From: Cordia subcordata
Taxonomy: Eukaryota; Streptophyta; Magnoliopsida; Boraginales; Cordiaceae
NCBI GenBank assembly: GCA_028554755.1
Contig: JAPTOF010000035.1
Coordinates: 10,001-74,000, forward strand
DNA length: 64,000 nucleotides
Direction: 5' to 3'
Position 1 is the stretch's first letter, and every line of letters begins with the position of its first letter. Below the pieces are notes generated by a model. The model was not told where the DNA came from, did no database searches, and saw only the letters and a program-made list of their open reading frames with translations. This document shows positions 61,290 to 64,000 of the stretch, one piece after another. Position numbers and translations under genes: made by a program.

Positions 61290-64000
61290 GTTATTATTAT
61301 TATTATTAATGGAATGGTGTTTGGTTGTAGAGATGTATGCTTGCATGTATATCTCCCTAGACGAGTACATTTTATGACTTTCATCAACCCTTATTATTAG
61401 TATAATAAAACACTTGTTAAGAAATACTACCTACGTACCTAGACCATTGGTTTTGAAGACATATATCCAATCAGAGAAATTATGGAAATTTTAAGGAAAC
61501 AGAATTACATATATAACAGCCTTCAGGATAATCCATCCTTTTACACCTATTCGATTAATTGCATTAATCAAAACATAAATGATAAATATTTTTTTTTTCT
61601 TTCCAAAAAGAAATTATGTGTGTGAGAGGGAGAGAGAGATAGTAGTAGTAGTAGAACAACCACCACCACAACAACATGGAGAGAGGAAAGGGAAATGTGA
61701 AGATGGAGGGTTCGCCACTCGCAGGCCAGTGAAATTGTGGGCTAATACATGATATTCCACGCACATTACACACACACACACACATATATATATATTTATT
61801 TATTTATATTTTTATTTTATATATATATATTTATATTTATATATATTTATTTATTTTGGTTACTGATTTGTTTTTCTAGTTATAAAAATCAATCAACTTC
61901 ACAATATTAGACATTTAAGATAGCTAATTAGAAGAGATCATCACGTTGGAAGCTTAATCAGAGAAAAAAGTGGTAGTCACGTTATTCCAGCTACGTGGAT
62001 CGAGTTGCCTAATGCCAACAAGTGGTGTACTTATATATCAACCCCTGGACTCACGAGCCGACCCGCCAACCCATACGTCAAGAGTTGGGTGTGGGTTGGC
62101 ACTTTGTCAACCTACAAAAGACAATCTCTCCCGACCAGACCAACCCGACAATCCGCATAAAACGACCCAACGGATTTGCCAACTCTAAATATATATAAAT
62201 AAACATAGATAAAGAGAGAGAATATTCATTATAACACTTGTATTTGCTCAACTCCAACAACCAGCAAAAATTATCATTATTATATTGTAAGAAAGTATGT
62301 AAAGAGGAGAACTTCAATGGCCCTCGTGAGACTCCCTACAATTTGTAAAGAGTCTGAAAACATACTTTTGCATTGGTTTGCTGTATTGCGTAATCCAAAA
62401 CCCACTCCGTATCTCCTTGCCCTTTACAGAAACGGCTAGTCGATTGTCAGTGACCTTAAACAATGAAAATAGTTTATAAATTATATTTATAGAGTTACTA
62501 ATTTAAATATTATAATACACTTAATTAATATTTTACTAGTAGTGACTTTAGCTTATTAATCTTAAAGTAAAGATAAAAAAAGTATAAAATAATAAGTATT
62601 GAAAATAAATAAGAAAATACTAAAAGTGAAATTATATAGGAAGTGAAGAAATAAGTAGGCTGTTGGAATAAAACATAGATATGATTATGAACTTCATGAC
62701 TACATAAGTGCATGTGAATTTATATATATAAGTAATATAGAAAGTGAATAGATCATTTCCTCGAAGACCTAATCCTAGATTTGTCAACTATTAATCTGTT
62801 TACTCTATTTAATTCAAACAAATCATATGGGGAGTTTGTGAAAATAAAAATAAAGAAAATGTTTTTTTTTTTAACTCCCACCTTGTTCTACTAATTGAAA
62901 GACCGAGGATTACAAATTTACAATTTCCCTCAACTGACATATTTTCTAGCAATTGTTCTATTCACCCAATATAATCCTTAGTGTTAATCCCAAATTCTAA
63001 TACTTTTAGATGTTCCTTCGAGATACAAATAAAAATAATCCTCAAACCTCTAACTATATTCTTATGCTAAATTATTAAGTCAAGTTGATAAAGCACAAAT
63101 TCGATTGGGACTATGTAGGGGACAAGGTCACTCCTTCCTCAATCACAGAGCAAATCAACCTAAATCATTTAAATCAAATTTTTCCTCGGCTCTTCAATCT
63201 AGAACTAACCCTAATCTCCTTTTCCAACTCAATTGGGCCTTTTCATGCATATTGATGGCCAATTGGCCAAGCAATATGATAAATTAAACACAAGATTGAA
63301 TAAACACCTAAGAATTAAATTGAGATAAATAAAGAGATGCAATTCAAATAAATATTCAGAAAAGTTCCATTGCAACCCAATAAATAATAGTTTAGTTAAT
63401 GTTAGAATAAGAAAATACCCCAAAAGATTTAAAAGACTTGAATTCCATGGCAAAAGTAATGAAAAAATATAAAAATCTGAAAGACTTATGGAATTTTCGG
63501 CTTCAAGTATGTGTTTCTACTTCTAAGGACGGCTAAAATAACCAAAATCTTAAGCAAGTTGATAAGAGAATAACTCTATGAAAAGATAGGAAGTCCTTAG
63601 AAACATAGAAAGACTATTGGATTAAAATTAAAGTAGAAAGTCCTTAAATGTAGAGAGGGAAAATTGACTTTTTCCATGTAGGCGAAAAAATAAAGAGGTT
63701 GTTGGATTCAGTCTATCATTTCTATTTATCTACAATTATTTCTTATCTATTTTTTTTTATTAACAAAGAAATAATATTACTGTACTCCATAATTATCTAT
63801 TTCTTTTTCATCTTAAAATAATATTAAATCTTCGTTAGGTGCATGATTCATGAAAACTTGTTGATTGATATTCAGAAATTAGTCCTTCTATACATAAAAG
63901 ATAAAGGCTACATATCTATATAGCTATATTGTAAAAAGTAGAGGTCAAGCTTACTTTGCTAAATGTCTTAATTCAATTAATTTTTTCCAAAAATCAAATA
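60100..64000. other. Intergenic, AT-rich, microsatellites
   Basis: I see no gene. It holds (TA)n at 60488-60502, a long (ATT)n at 61224-61308, (CA)n then (TA)n near 61768-61795, and a more GC-rich block at 62040-62190 with words like AACCCGCC that may be a DNA-transposon fragment. 63060-63480 reads like old transposon DNA but without termini. Confidence 0.6.
61224..61308. repeat. (ATT)n microsatellite, about 28 units
   Basis: There are about 85 bases of ATT with a single G interruption near 61290. Poly-Asn, poly-Leu and poly-Ile frames across it are artefacts. Confidence 0.95.

Noticed and set aside
61126..61400. Poly-Leu, poly-Ile and poly-Asn open frames
   Set aside because: They are translations of the ATT microsatellite in different frames.

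Overview
The window is one end of a plant chromosome, most likely from a eudicot. It opens with about 1.5 kb of the plant telomere repeat CCCTAAA, read here from the chromosome end inward. The genes are intron-rich with plant splice sites (GT..AG, AT-rich introns), and their products are plant families: a HUA1-type CCCH protein, a plastid ABCD transporter, a NAC factor and an AGC VIIIa kinase. I cannot name the species.

Layout. 1-1786 is telomere, grading into variant repeats. 1787-12608 is a subtelomeric block of two head-to-tail, decayed LINE retrotransposons. Each has its A-rich tail toward the centromere, followed directly by a patch of degenerate telomere repeats. From about 14.7 kb the DNA is genic: HUA1-like (14735-21779, +), ABCD2-like (23789-30850, +), NAC of the SMB/BRN group (42179-43623, +), a DUF212 family gene (48773-50723, -), NADP-isocitrate dehydrogenase (51287-54919, -) and an AGC1.5-like kinase (58202-59950, -). 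Exon maps were worked out by hand from splice signals and frame continuity. All models are open from start to stop except the dehydrogenase, which lacks one base between its 13th and 14th coding exons.

Between the genes lie transposon remains: a 4.6 kb autonomous-type MULE with a broken transposase (32427-36994), a 1.7 kb long-TIR element carrying gene-like DNA (37834-39527), a 1.07 kb long-TIR element with a G-rich core (55534-56601), Gypsy gag debris (44.8-46.2 kb) and several MITE-like hairpin elements. Stretches 46.2-48.7, 56.6-58.2 and 60.0-64.0 kb hold no gene that I can support.

The genes do not form a pathway. Their order is informative, however. From memory, Arabidopsis keeps HUA1, a DUF212 gene and AGC1.5 side by side on chromosome 3, and pICDH next to ABCD2 on chromosome 1. 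Here the two sets are interleaved, as expected for an ancestral order later split by duplication and gene loss in Arabidopsis. The most unusual feature is the telomere/LINE/telomere/LINE/telomere structure.
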